A stretch of 64,000 nucleotides of DNA from Triops longicaudatus (GCA_022885665.1 JAGQDJ010000278.1:248001-312000), one strand, 5' to 3'; numbered from the stretch's first letter, positions 23,316 through 35,322 are shown. Notes: generated by a model not told the origin, from the sequence alone. Made by a program: numbers and translations.

Positions 23316-23675
23316 CTTTAGACTGGCGTTGTTTCCTAGCTGAAGTGCTTTACGATGACGATAACGGGCTGGCAAAGGGATCCGCTGGCGTGCACAACAT
23401 CGATCGTCAATTTCGGGAGAGGATGTTTCTTCGGGAATTGGTTCGCATAACGACTGCAGTGCCGAACCCCGTCCTGTAGCAGCTTTGCCACTCCCGCTTC
23501 CTTGATTATCTCGCACGTTTGAGGTGAGACGATCCTGGATTCGTACTTTGCGTCGTGATTTCGAGACAGCATCTTGCTTGAAGGTCGTCTTGGCTTCTTC
23601 GTTGGAAACAGTGATACCGAGATCATCTCCACTCTTTAGTAACTGCTCGCAATCCTGAAAGCTTGGGTCTTTCAT
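23316..23675 (-). CDS. PRKAG: AMPK gamma alternative first coding exon A (120 residues)
   Basis: ATG 23675 is preceded by acceptor TTTTTTTTTCTAG (ending at 23695) and an in-frame TGA, so a non-coding exon must lie further upstream. The exon encodes MKDPSFQDCEQLLKSGDDLG and ends GNNASLK at 23316 with donor GTAAGAA, phase 0, fitting the acceptor at 14262. The full isoform through all linker exons would be about 813 residues. It is hydrophilic with mixed charge and no recognised domain. One possible upstream non-coding exon ends at 26579, where a perfect GTAAGT donor sits, but that is speculative. Confidence 0.6.
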
Positions 23676-23695
23676 GACAATCCGATTTCACCCGC

Positions 23696-26600
23696 TAGAA
23701 AAAAAAAGGAAGCCCAGGCATATTACGACTATAAGTCTGCAGAGTATTCTTCTTTCAATAAAAAAATATTCGAAAAATTGTTATATGTACGCAACTCGTG
23801 TGTTCTTGTACCGGTCATATTTAAAATAACTAGAGCCGGAGTAACGTTTCGCAATTCAACACAATATAACAGCTTACAAAGCAGCAGGCATTCGGGGTTG
23901 TAAATAGCCAGTGTTAATGCACCCGTGAAGTTCACATACAGTAAGCCTATACACATACAAACTGTGCGCCGTGGTTGCCTTGTAGGAGCGTCCCGAATTG
24001 ATCCAAAATTTCGACTAGAATTAAGTTAAGCACAAGTGCATATGGAAACGGTCGCCGTGAGTTGACAAATATGGGAACCTCTGATATATAGGATAGGCGA
24101 TTAACATATGTTACTCTTTCGGATGATTTTGAAGAATACTTCGGTATTTAACGAAACTACGTGAGATTTATATGGGTAATAGTGCAAAACTTTGATGTTT
24201 TTAGTCTCAGACTAATATTCTGATCCCAAGTGGAATATACATTAACCCCTTTTTCTGTAAATAAACATATAAAAAACTAGGTGAACAAGTGCAAGTGGTT
24301 GATCTTTATTCCATTTGATCACATACCACAGAGGTGGTATAGTATTTTTTATTATTATTATTTAGCAATTACCTACTGGTGCACAAATCCGCGCAACTCC
24401 CTTTTGATGATAATTGGTGAAAACCTTAACCTGACACATAAATTCTCTATGACCATTCTAAAAAAGTACATTGAACTGTGAGCATCAGGTTATATTGATT
24501 TCTGGTCGAAAGGGTTTGCCGGAATATTTACGCCCTTTTTACATTCTCTTGAAAGTTTCCCCAATTATTCGACTATACCATGCCTCTCAGTGGAGGATAA
24601 ATTATCCAAAGTTGTGCAAAAGATGTTGCGATTTGGATAACAGAGATTATCTTAAGAAAAGAAAAAAAGGCACTGGTAGAGCGTTCCTGGATTGATTGAG
24701 CGTATGCCTTCAAGTTTCTTTTAGGATATTAATTTTATACAGTAATACGAATTATTAACAAGTCAGTTTTGTAGATATAGACTAATCAATTATTTTAATT
24801 AAATTGTATTGAAAAACGAGATGCAGTGTCACTCTGATCTCGTTCACTTCGATTAGGGAAACTCGCTATGTCAAACGCCATTTCAAAATTTACGTCACAT
24901 AGAAGTTTTTTTTTTTGTCTTTAAGTTCGCATCAGTTTCAAAATATTGTGAACTTCCCGAAGATTTTACTGAAACACGAAATTAAGCACACTTTTGATGG
25001 CAAACATTACCTTACTACTCCATTACAAAACAGTGCTACAATACAATAAATCAAACAAATTACCGACAGCAGGCGACAGTCTACGTCGGGAATACTTGAG
25101 AAAAAAATCAACAAATGATACGAGTGAGATGCGAATGAAAATTAGTTTTTTTTTTTATTTTCCTTAAAAGGAAGAGCACTATGTTAAGAAAAAGAGAAGC
25201 AATTAGCTTTTATGATCGTTTAGTCAGTTCATGTTTTTCTCAAGTGTAAAATAATCCTTACGGAGCCAATAAACTTTTCAGCCCAGAATACGTAATAAAT
25301 ACTTTAATTTTTGCGTCAACTAAAGCTTGAAACTTCGTTGAACTTAGTCTCCTTTGGTATGCGGAAATAAAATATAGATGAATCTGAGACTGTTTAGAAA
25401 TGTGTCACACAACTCGGGTGCCAGGCATTTTCATCAAGGAACTCAACACTGCAATTTATTCAAGGATACTACCATAATCTTAAGACTATCAGACTAAATA
25501 TAAAATGAGTGATATATATAGTCAAAGAGACAAGAAAACAACATGACGGAGAAATACGGCTATAGCAAGCAGATGAATAAGACTATGAAAAAAAAAATGT
25601 TATCACAGAGCCAGGCGTTATATGCAAAAGCTAAATACAGTGCGTAAACATGCAAGCAACACTTCGAACTCATATACGATCAGGTTCCGAGAGTCCCCGC
25701 TTGGATCGATGATCGCCCAGCAACAGTGAGTCAAAGTTGCCCCCAGCCCACGGTTCTGTAGCACGTCAAATCGGGCTGTTCTTCAATGATCCCCTTAAGC
25801 TACAAGGTAATCATAACATCCAGCAACTGGCAAGTATTCATAAAATCTTAAGTAGCATCACGAGCGGCTTATTAAATCTTATTTCCAAGGTTACAGCCAC
25901 ATTGCATATTATTCTTAACGACTCTTGGTTGAATTTCTTTCTCGCATTCAAAATGCTGACGCTAGAGACAAGAATAGTTCAGTAACAAACCGGTTTTGTC
26001 CGGATTATTGGCACTTTTCCCACTTATTTGCTATCCGTGAAAGAGCAATAAGCTAAACTAAGCAAACAGGTCGGGAACCTCGTGCTCCGAGAAAATGAAA
26101 GAAAACAATTCTACATCTCTTCCGTAAGGCTACACGGCGCCATCATCCATGCACCTGAACACGTAACGTATGGGCAGCTTTAAGCTCTGAAGGCCAGTAC
26201 ACGCAAAATAAAGTGCTATATAGCACTGAAACAGTACATGACAAATATCCTAGCAACCTACCAGCGACGAATGAGTAAAGCCAAGAATCCGCCACGCTCC
26301 ACAATCAGCCCGTGTTTATATAGACGAACGCTAACGGCAGGCAACAGAATTTCACTTGTGAACACATTTTGACAGGGTTGAACTACTTAAAGTCACTCAC
26401 AGGGTTGATTAGCACTTACATCCGTTCGTGGCGAATACGTAGCACACAACTCTAACTGAAGCTTTCGTAAACATATATCGGATCTTCGAGATCATGTATA
26501 CGAATGGAAAGACAATAGACTAGGAACGCGAGCCTTATTGCAATCAGAGGGGATGCGAGACGGTCGCACTACACTTACGTGGACCAATATACAACACCCA

Positions 26601-27159
26601 GGCATATGGCAAAGCGTCTCGGGCGTCGATGCGCTGGTGCACTACTACGACGCATGAATCTTTTTCCCAATGTCCCTTCCTTCTCTCGTCAAGAATTTGA
26701 CACTGAAATCCTGCCCACGTGCTAACTCTGTTTAATGCCTCCAAGGGCCCTCGATTGCTGTAATTACGCACACATCTTTCTTTCTTTCATGTAAGTTATG
26801 CAACTTCTCTACCTCTGAAGTACTTAATAAAACAATATAGTGTTTAATAGTATTTAATAAAACAACAGTACAAGTAAATACTCCCTCGTTGCACGTAGTA
26901 AGTTCACGAAAATAAGTGCAATTTTTCTTTCACTCTCCGTACATGAGCATTTATTTGACTTGCATGAACCTCTATACGTAAACGAAGCGCGAAACACCTT
27001 GCAGACAATGATGACGCATGGGACTATCGATAACAGGATTATCTCGGATTACATTTTGGTTAGAATTGGCACCTTATGTATTGATCCATTTCGTGTTCAC
27101 AAATTACAGCGTACCCGGAAAGCAAATTTACACAAAGAGAAAGGGGGATTTTTTTTTCC
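23696..27159. other. upstream region of AMPK gamma and spacer to IMPACT
   Basis: About 3.4 kb, AT-rich, with only short spurious reading frames. A minus-strand GTAAGT at 26578-26573 ends a stretch open from 26771; it may be a 5' exon of AMPK gamma. Confidence 0.35.
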
Positions 27160-27165
27160 TTTATT
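27160..27165 (-). terminator. polyadenylation signal overlapping the IMPACT stop codon
   Basis: The end of the coding sequence, AAA TAA AG, itself contains AATAAA. No other signal was seen close by, so the 3' UTR may be very short. Confidence 0.4.
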
Positions 27166-28471
27166 TGTGTTTTTTCTTAGTGAAGGTGGGATCTGTGCTC
27201 GGGGATCCGTCGCCTGCACAAGTTTTTGCTAAGAAACCACCAGCTTGTAAGGCATCCTTGGCCGCATTGTTTATGAGCTTAAACCTATCCCCGCCAAGCA
27301 AAATTCCTCCAAACCACCGAGAAACGACTACAACAACGTTTTTGGCATCTAAGATCTGTAATGAAATCGAGCGTTACCACAAAGTTTCCATTAAGCAGCG
27401 AAGAGAACAACAACTTTTCACCTGTAACAAATGCAACATCCGTCCTCCCGCTAGATCTTCTCCATCGTCCTCACAGTCTTGGAGCCAGGCTTTTTTAGAC
27501 TCGTCGTAAATGCGGTAAGCATACATATTATGCGTTGCTTGCTCGATTTTGCGATTCTCGCAAAGCTTAGCCAAAACCATCCTTAAACATTAAATAACAG
27601 AGCTGCTAGGACTAGTGACTTTTCGCGGAAAGGCACTTACTTGACTTCTTTTACCGAATGTACTCTCGCGGCATGGCCCTGGAAAGTGCTCTTGCGTTCG
27701 GTAAAAGGCTCAGTACTTATGATAGGTGGGCAGGTATCTAAAGAATTACAGTCTTCAGCGGCAACGACGCGTTTTGCTGGCTTTTGTGCAAGAATGGGAC
27801 CAGTATTTGTCTGAGAAGTGGTAGTCATGGAAGGAATTACGCTCCTTAAGTGTTCTCTGAGCTTTTCAATCCAGAGATGCAGTATATGTTCGCCGGAGTT
27901 TTTACTGAAACACAAATAATAATTACGTCAAACGACTTCTTCAAACCAAGAAGTATAACATACGTGTAAATTTCTTCTAATTCATTATATAAAACGTCTT
28001 TGTCTTCAGCTTTCATCCAAGGAGCGGTCAGTAAATAATAGGGAGGAGACTGGCTAGGGTAATCAGGTGGTAAAGTAATTATGAGCGTCGCATTATGCCC
28101 GCCTTCAGTTATAGTGGCACTGTAAGTTCGGAAAGCTTCGTCATCTGTTTTGAACTCGTCCTGGTATACAGCACACAAGGCTTCAATCTCTTGGACCTAA
28201 AAATAGCAACACAATAATACAAAAGTGCGAACACTTCGCGCTACAAAAAATTCTCGATGTAAAGGGACCTCTGAAAACGAATTGTCAGATACTGTGGCGG
28301 AATTGAAGACCTTAGAAATGTGAAGATGTGCAGAGAAATATTTTGAAATAAGATTTCGCACAAGCGAATAATTTTGGTGTTCGTTAGAAGGTCGAATTAA
28401 AAGTTACACTAGTGCGACTGTCTTTGTCCAGTCTAATTTACCTGTGCTGTCAAATTTTCACTTTCACTCAT
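27161..28471 (-). CDS. IMPACT: IMPACT (RWD plus UPF0029 domain protein)
   Basis: Five exons: 28471-28442, 28196-27964, 27904-27641, 27581-27422 and 27355-27161, giving 293 residues (human IMPACT has 320). The N-terminal RWD domain spans about residues 11-105 and includes ITLPPDYPSQSPPYYLLTAP and the LEEIY motif. After a linker, the UPF0029/YigZ domain begins EPFTERKSTFQGHAARV and holds ATHNMYAYRI, LQDCEDDGEDLAGGRML and VVVSRWFGGILLGGDRF. Family knowledge: IMPACT binds GCN1 through its RWD domain, competes with GCN2, and so dampens eIF2-alpha phosphorylation and the amino-acid starvation response. The tail is lysine-rich (KKKHK). All four introns have GT-AG ends and consistent phase. Confidence 0.95.
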
Positions 28472-28690
28472 TTTTTAACGGGTTTTACATACAGTTTTCT
28501 TCACAAATTCAGCGCAAAACTATTATTTGGCACGGGATATTGTAAAAGAAAGTTATATTTGGTATTCTAAAAGAGATGGACAATATTGTTTATGTTTACA
28601 AATGCGTTAGCTCAGGCTTATTGCCTCGTTGGTCGTGTGCTACTACCTAGTGAGTGTAGAATGAAAAAACTTAACGCTCAGACTAAATTC

Positions 28691-28706
28691 TTGTATTCGA
28701 AATCTG
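28691..28706 (+). repeat. left copy of 16-bp target-site duplication
   Basis: TTGTATTCGAAATCTG here is repeated exactly at 30099-30114, flanking the LINE fragment. Confidence 0.8.
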
Positions 28707-30098
28707 ACCACTAAGAGATAGGTGGGAAGAACTAGCTTTAAGGTACCGTAACAGAATGATGGAATGCCATTATGAAGACGAGGTAGTACTCAGGGTCTTA
28801 GATCACAGGGAAAAAATAATATATGCACAAATTAGTACATGGATAGAAGCCTATCAACTACCAGAAATAGAAGTAGGAAATATCTATGAGAAAAAAAAGC
28901 GCTCCGTGGGATTTTGATGTAACAGGCATTACGGATTCAATACCAGGAATAGCCCCGAAAGCAGTTTACCAGGCCGGAAGACACACAATAATTTTAGATT
29001 TTTTTGAGAAGCTTTACAAAGATAGGAAAAGAATCTTTACAGATGGTTCAAAAGACGACGAAGAAAATGTAGGGGCAGGTTTATATGTGGAGTACGAAGA
29101 CATGATGTTGGCTCTTGCTCTACCGAAATTTTCATCAGTAATGGCAGCCGAACTATATGCAATTTTGGAAGCTTTACAATGTATAAGCAAAGCGCAGGAA
29201 AATAAATACGTAATTTTTACAGATTCAAAGGCGGCAGTTTTGGCAATAAAAAAACTATGATAACAAGAAATACAGCCGAGTCATTCAGGAAATTCAAATG
29301 TCAATTATGGTTTTAAAAACTCAAGGGAAAGATGTAGCTATAAAATGGGTACCAGGTCACGAGGGTTTTAAGGGTAATGAAAAGGCAGACTTAGCAGCAA
29401 AGCAGGGAAAAGGATCAGAAAATATTATAACTAGAAGATTAACAACTGAAGAAATAATGTCACTTTTTAAAGAAAAGAACGAAAAAAGAATTTTAAGAAC
29501 ACTAAAACTCCAAACTGAACAAGAATTAGTACAAGCGGCCAGGGCTCTCAAACCACAACCATGGCTAGAACACCCGAATAGGAGAGTAGCAGTAGCGCTT
29601 TTAAGAATAAGAAGCAAACATGCAAAGGTTGGTGGATGAAGAGATTCAATCTTAAAGACACAGATATTTGCGAAATTTGTAGGGAGCATACAGACACAGT
29701 GGAACACAGGTTGCTATATTGCGCAGCATACGGATCCGAAAGAGAAAAATGGAGGAGTAGAGTAGAACGGATAGGAGTAATCTTTAACATGGTCAATGTA
29801 TTAGGTTTAGGGAAAATTGAACCAGAACGACAATATAAGTGAAGAAACTGTCTAGTAGACTATATTAAAGATACTAAACTGATAGAAATGGTGTAAGTCT
29901 TTTTACTTCTTTTCACTACTAACAATAAGAACACTAGAAAGTATATAGATTATACTATGTAGGATTAGTTCTAATATTATATAGAGTAAAAGTAAATTAC
30001 CTTTTTACCAATCATCACAAAAATTAAACGGTCAGAAAATGTCGATAATGTGCCCGTTAGTTGGCACAGTTGCGACTTTAAACAGACCAACAACAACA
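28707..30098 (+). mobile_element. 5'-truncated non-LTR retrotransposon (LINE) fragment with RNase H
   Basis: The fragment holds the C-terminal end of a LINE ORF2. The frame RWEELALRYRNRMMECHY starts near 28718, shifts near 28890, and continues into an RNase H domain: IFTDGS, then MAAELYAILEAL, then FTDSKAA. After another break near 29257 it resumes with WVPGHEGFKGNEKADLAA. A third frame at 29636-29842 has CEIC, HTDTVEH and LLYC, the CCHC-type motif found after RNase H. All four RNase H acidic/His motifs are visible, but at least three frameshifts make the element dead. It lacks the endonuclease and reverse transcriptase regions. The 3' end has short CAA repeats and abuts the second copy of a 16-bp duplication. 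RNase H in this position points to the I, R1 or LOA-like groups. Confidence 0.9.
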
Positions 30099-30114
30099 TT
30101 GTATTCGAAATCTG
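30099..30114 (+). repeat. right copy of 16-bp target-site duplication
   Basis: Exact repeat of 28691-28706, directly after the CAA-rich tail of the LINE fragment. Confidence 0.8.
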
Positions 30115-32277
30115 TAAAACTTAGAAAATGTAATATTAGTTTAATTTTTAAATTTTAGTAAGGTAATCCGAGGAACAACTGTAAATGCATAACAAGGCAC
30201 TTTAAAACAAGCTTACAATATAAAATGAAAAATATGCAATAGCTCATGCGACATTGTCAACACCAATTCATACATTTTAACTCTCGAGATGTGGCGATTT
30301 TTCAAAAACTATTGCAAATTGTTCGATCTTTTTCTCACAGGAATTTTTGGCTAATGACTGACATAATAACCCAACAGTTCTCTTGTTGGAAGGCTACACC
30401 AACTTTTACTGACCTGCAGCTAACAAATAATAAAAAAAGCAAGCAATACGCTGAGCTGTTTCCGTGATACTCATTACGCATTTTAAGTATTGTTACGTTC
30501 TACTCCTTTTCAAATCGTGTTTATTAGTAATTTGCAAATTACATAAACACTAGAACGACTCCCATAAAAAAATCACACAAAACACTCTTCTTCTCGTGCT
30601 AACTCTCACTGCCTCTCTCCTTTGTCTTTCCTTAACTAACTCTTGAATTGCCTCTCCCTTGAACTGCTCTTGACCTTTTATACCCCTTCCTTAGCCTTGA
30701 CCTGTCGCCCTTCCCGCAATCACCTTATATTACCTCATCGAGTCCCCAAAGACAACGCTTCGAGGAAAACAGCCAAGGAACCTGGGGAGTATCAAGGCTC
30801 AAGCCGGATACGGAACGCCACAGTACGCGAAACGCAACGCATAAAGCTGTAACACTCGTTTTGACAAAACTAATAGTAACTAATCATGATTTCAGCGATG
30901 ACAGAGCTATTCGATAATATACATTGGAACCGTGGAATTCCTTTTTTCACGTCAACTGGTCGAATGACAGCACTTGTTTTCTTATGGAATTAAGCTAGTT
31001 TTTGGTAAGCAAGCTTCTATCCCGTGGTTTGTGAGTGTCGTCGAATTTTAACCTCTTCAGTCGTCGTTTACCATACACAATTTTATTAAACGTGAAAACA
31101 ATTATCAAGATATATGTTGGTATTATTTCTTTATTATTGCTTCGTTCTCCACATCCACTGAATATTGTATTCCATGGAGCTCCAATAATATTTTTACAGC
31201 CGTACTGAAACGAGAAGATACGGCTTTGTACCGCCCATATACGAGCAACGTAATTGAAATTGTGTACACTGCTTGGCTCAATTATATTTTTTTCAACAAC
31301 CAGATCTATTTTTTTACCGCACTATGTACATTATGACAATAACATGATAAATATATCTAATTTACAATCTGGACACAACCTTGTTTCATTTTGTGGAGGG
31401 TTACAATGACAGAGTTCGTAAAATATCCTTCATGCTTTAACTTCGTATCACTAAAAATCCACCTACTGCCAGTTTCAGTTGTTCTTTGCTTATCTCAGTA
31501 ATTTCTTAACACTATTAATTGGCGCTAACAGTAAGTATTTCTTTTCACAACAACCAGAAACATGCTCTTTTTTTTCTCACGAAAGTTATCGTTAACCAAT
31601 AATATATAAAAATATGAACGGAGGAACACGAGAAAAGTAAAAGAAACTACACAAAAGAACAAAATGAGCTAAAAACGTCCTCGAGACGCCCAGCCTACAT
31701 CGAATGATGATACTATGGGACACACATATTTAGCTTTAGTGAAAAATTCGCCCAAAACAGAAATCTGAAATAGTTAAATGCGGATTAAAAATAAAACGTC
31801 TTGGATTTTCAAACACATAGTAGTTCTAATGGTTTTTCTTCGCTACTAGGCAACTCGTCTCTCTCCGTCTGCTATGGCTTCTTATTTCTGGGGGAAGTAT
31901 ATCACAATGTTACAGACCAATACTCGGACAAGTGAAGCCTGAGATGCCCATATTTCAGCGACCAAATGAATTTAAACTAAATGCAAGCTAAACCGGAGAT
32001 AAGAAGTCAGGATACAAGTGTGCCAAAATGGGAAGACACTTGATTTTTTCACCCACTATTGCAGTGTGCATTTGCAGATATTCAAAGCAAGAGCTATGAC
32101 ATAAATATTGACATGGATTGAACGACCTCTATTACTTTCAAAATTAATAAGCGTCTTTTCTTGTGTTGGGCGCTTCAGCTTTGGCTTTCTCTTCGTATGT
32201 GCCACATTCTTCATGTCAAGTTCAGTAGCTCCATTTTTTCGCTGTACAGAATCTGACAGTTTGGAAGGCAGCAACTT
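30115..32277. other. intergenic region, no gene seen
   Basis: AT-rich spacer between the LINE insertion and the 3' end of the PPP1R3-type gene. Only short random frames; no RNA gene recognised. The 3' UTR of the gene at 32278 lies at its right end. Confidence 0.5.
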
Positions 32278-35200
32278 TCAGAGATACGGCATCCACGGAT
32301 CGGACGGCGACGGCAAGAGCAAAGTAGAGGCAGCGGATGGTGCACAGGTTGAGATGCATTGAAATACATAGTTATGGCTGCTATTATTATCCCAAAATTC
32401 CTGACCGGCCACTCGGTAACAAACCGCGAAAATCAAGCGTTGACCAGGCTGTACCGTTGGTATGTAAATATGGAAACTGAACCTGTCTGATAAACCATCG
32501 CAGGAATTCGTCACGTAGCTTCCCATAATATCACTGGACGTACACCATTCATCGGTTGTGTACCGCACGATGACCGATTTATGGAAATCAATATTTAACA
32601 CCCGTACTAAACCGCGTATGGTCATGTCTTCAACCATGACGGCGTTCTCAAGAGAGACTCGATTGCTTTTGACCATCTCTAAGAAAGTGGGTAGACTACC
32701 TGGCTGGGTGAAGCCAGCCATCAAGGAACGATTAGGAACAAAAGAGGTGGTGGTTAAAGGTAACGGACGACGAACAAATGTCGTCGTAACTGGGGCGGAA
32801 AGACTTCGCCCCAATGGAGCCTGACGGCCAGCGACGGAACTCGAATCGGCTTTCAGCTCCGGATCCACGAGCTCGTCGTCGACGCCAGACAAATCACGAT
32901 AGGCTGACTTAGGAACTTGTGGCACCTCGTCCATAAAAGTGCGAATGGCTGCCAAATCCAAACCCAGGGCATCGGCAAATCGAACGATTTTCTTGCGACC
33001 AGGTGTCCCTGGCGGCGTCTTCCCAGTTTTTAAAGACGTGCTGCGCTGAACGCGTCTACGTATCGCGGGTATGTCTTCCTCATCTTCGTCATGGCTGTCA
33101 AAGTCGGTCGGTTCCGTTTCCGTAGGTTCGTCTGTTTTCTTGCAAACGGACGGTATTCCAGCATCATTATTGCCAACCGGCGCTGTCTCGATAGTTTCAC
33201 TGATTGATGAGCTCGCACATTCTCCAGTTTCCAAAGAGGATCCAGAATCGGATTCTGTAGACAAGACTACTATCTCGTCATCAACGGCTTTGTCCAGTGT
33301 TGGAGCTCCGTGTGTTGACGCATTTAAGTTGTCGCATTCTTGGATGAATTCCTGCGCCAACAGAGCAAGTTTCTCTAAGCCGTGGTTTGGGTGACTGTAC
33401 CACTGTTCATTATTCGTTCTTGATTCATTGTTCTTAGTTGTGGGACTTTTGTCCAATGCACAAGCTAAATCTTCCGAATCGACGTCTGAATCGCTACTGG
33501 GCGGAATACTTTCCGTCGTATATCCACTACTTTCTGACTCAGATGAACGCGCTTTTGTTTGGCCTCCTCCACTTTCATTGACGGCACTGACATTAGTTGA
33601 TATGACTAAACAGTCCAAAACGCCTGCTTCCGTTTCTTCACGAGCTGCAAAGCATGGTTGACGTTCGCCATTATTTTCACCCACAGCCATGGTGAATTTG
33701 TTCATCACACAGTGCACATCTTCGGGCTCATTTTCTTCAATTTTTCCTTTTGTAATGGCTGTATCAGGGCTTGCATTTTGACCCGCTTCTTCTAGTGCTT
33801 GATCGCCCTGTGACTCCACTGCGTGATCACATGATGAACTCGAAACAACGTAGCACTCTACAGTAAAGACGCCGTCGATGCCAGCGACGTCATAAGCGCA
33901 CGAGCTAGGCGTCGTACACTGGCGCTGGGCAACGTCCGCTTCGTCCTTAGGATCTCCTCTAGGCAGGACTTCGGTCGAAGTTATCACGTCAACACGTGGC
34001 TGCAGTTCACGTGGCTCAATCTCAGCGCTGACGTCGCAAGGATGTGTTTGTCGTGAAGAGGTGAGCTGCTCTAGTGCCTCGTCGTCCTTGTCTTCTTCTG
34101 GTCCGAGGGACGAAGACAGACTGGGAAGGACGTGAAGGCCGGTAAACGGTACTAACGGACTGGCGAACTCTTCTGTCGATTCTGCGACGGCCATACTCGA
34201 TGTATACATGACTAGCGACACCAACACGTCGTCTCGCCCGGTATCCTGGTCGCCAACAGATTTTATGTGTTCCTTATCGGCGTCGGATTCATGTGGTAAC
34301 CGCAGTCCTGATAAGACTTTGTAATCCAACGGTAATTCTCGAAAAGGGATAGGAGAGTTGGATAAGGTAGAAGCGGAAGAGTTGGCGCAACACGTCGGTT
34401 CTGCCGTAGTGGAAGCCGAATCGTCCGGAATGGGTGTTACGGTCGGGGTTAATTGCTCAAGACTGTGCATCAAATCTCGCAGAGAGCCGTTGATGGGATC
34501 TTCTGATAATTCTTCCTGGAGTTCTGTTTTGGCAACCAGGTTTTCTAGGATGGGTTCAAAAGTTCCGAGGAACGGCGTGGCGGGCGATTGAGACAAACTG
34601 TCAACATCATAAAAAGATGTGTCGCCACTTTCTTCGGCCTCTTCTTCCTTAGCAGGGTCTTCATCGGAATCGCTGCTGACGACGGGACTGCTAAAGACAC
34701 AGCCTGATTCCGGTTGGGAGGGCAAACCATCCTCCACGTTGAGAACTAACAAGCTTTTACCCTCGGTAAGTAAGGCTTCAGATTCCTCGATTGGCTCGGG
34801 TGGGGTTTCAATCCCGAAGTCGAAGTACTGGTCACTGTCTCGTAATCTGTTATCCGCGGCCAACGCGTGGGCCAGGGCGAGCCGGTACTGAGTAGAGGAA
34901 GCAGCGGCGTAATTCTGAATGGTATCTTGCAGTTTATCATGTTCCATGCTTGTGGAGGTGCAACAAGAACACACGACAGGATACAAATCTTCCTTGCTGC
35001 GAGACTTCGTAAAAGGCACTGTAGTCACAACGCTATCGCCGTTCACTGTTTGGGCCACTGTCCAAGATGTCTGGTAACTGGCGTGGACGTCTTTGGCAAA
35101 ATGATGGTGGAGTTGGCAATCGCTTGTCGCAGGGGATGACAAAGGCTGGTTTGAATCATCGTGTTCCGAAGGCGGCTGCCCCAGCGTCCATAGTTTATCT

Positions 35201-35322
35201 TGGAGTTTCCGTGCGAAGGCTTCTGCTCTAGCACGGCAACCCAATGCAATCAGTGAACGAAGAGAACAAGAATCGCTTGATTCAGCGCCCGGTGTACCTG
35301 TACCAAAAGTCTCAAGACTCAT
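32278..35322 (-). CDS. PPP1R3: protein phosphatase 1 glycogen-targeting regulatory subunit (PPP1R3 family)
   Basis: A single uninterrupted exon of 1014 residues, starting at ATG 35322 (MSLETFGTGTPGAESSDSCS). The first 750 residues are acidic and Ser/Thr-rich with no recognised fold. Near residue 780 comes GRKKIVRFADALGLDLAAIR: KIVRF is the RVxF motif that docks the PP1 catalytic subunit, and FADALGLDL is the hallmark that follows it in this family. The C-terminal 115 residues form a CBM21 carbohydrate-binding domain (LVRVLNIDFHKSVIVRYT, DEWCTS, DRFSFHIYIP, FWDNNSSHNYVF). Family knowledge: it brings PP1 to glycogen, where PP1 activates glycogen synthase and inactivates phosphorylase. It is much longer than most vertebrate relatives, but large forms (PPP1R3A, fly Gbs proteins) exist. 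It is intronless in its coding part, unlike its neighbours. Confidence 0.93.
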   Translation of the reverse strand: MSLETFGTGTPGAESSDSCSLRSLIALGCRARAEAFARKLQDKLWTLGQPPSEHDDSNQPLSSPATSDCQLHHHFAKDVHASYQTSWTVAQTVNGDSVVTTVPFTKSRSKEDLYPVVCSCCTSTSMEHDKLQDTIQNYAAASSTQYRLALAHALAADNRLRDSDQYFDFGIETPPEPIEESEALLTEGKSLLVLNVEDGLPSQPESGCVFSSPVVSSDSDEDPAKEEEAEESGDTSFYDVDSLSQSPATPFLGTFEPILENLVAKTELQEELSEDPINGSLRDLMHSLEQLTPTVTPIPDDSASTTAEPTCCANSSASTLSNSPIPFRELPLDYKVLSGLRLPHESDADKEHIKSVGDQDTGRDDVLVSLVMYTSSMAVAESTEEFASPLVPFTGLHVLPSLSSSLGPEEDKDDEALEQLTSSRQTHPCDVSAEIEPRELQPRVDVITSTEVLPRGDPKDEADVAQRQCTTPSSCAYDVAGIDGVFTVECYVVSSSSCDHAVESQGDQALEEAGQNASPDTAITKGKIEENEPEDVHCVMNKFTMAVGENNGERQPCFAAREETEAGVLDCLVISTNVSAVNESGGGQTKARSSESESSGYTTESIPPSSDSDVDSEDLACALDKSPTTKNNESRTNNEQWYSHPNHGLEKLALLAQEFIQECDNLNASTHGAPTLDKAVDDEIVVLSTESDSGSSLETGECASSSISETIETAPVGNNDAGIPSVCKKTDEPTETEPTDFDSHDEDEEDIPAIRRRVQRSTSLKTGKTPPGTPGRKKIVRFADALGLDLAAIRTFMDEVPQVPKSAYRDLSGVDDELVDPELKADSSSVAGRQAPLGRSLSAPVTTTFVRRPLPLTTTSFVPNRSLMAGFTQPGSLPTFLEMVKSNRVSLENAVMVEDMTIRGLVRVLNIDFHKSVIVRYTTDEWCTSSDIMGSYVTNSCDGLSDRFSFHIYIPTVQPGQRLIFAVCYRVAGQEFWDNNSSHNYVFQCISTCAPSAASTLLLPSPSDPWMPYL

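Noticed and set aside
27018..27509. 163-codon frame on the plus strand
   Set aside because: It is antisense to the last two exons and an intron of IMPACT, and the IMPACT reading is supported by domain motifs and splice phase.
28886..29842. three separate genes encoding RNase H-like and zinc-motif proteins
   Set aside because: They are one frameshifted LINE ORF2 fragment lying between matching target-site duplications.
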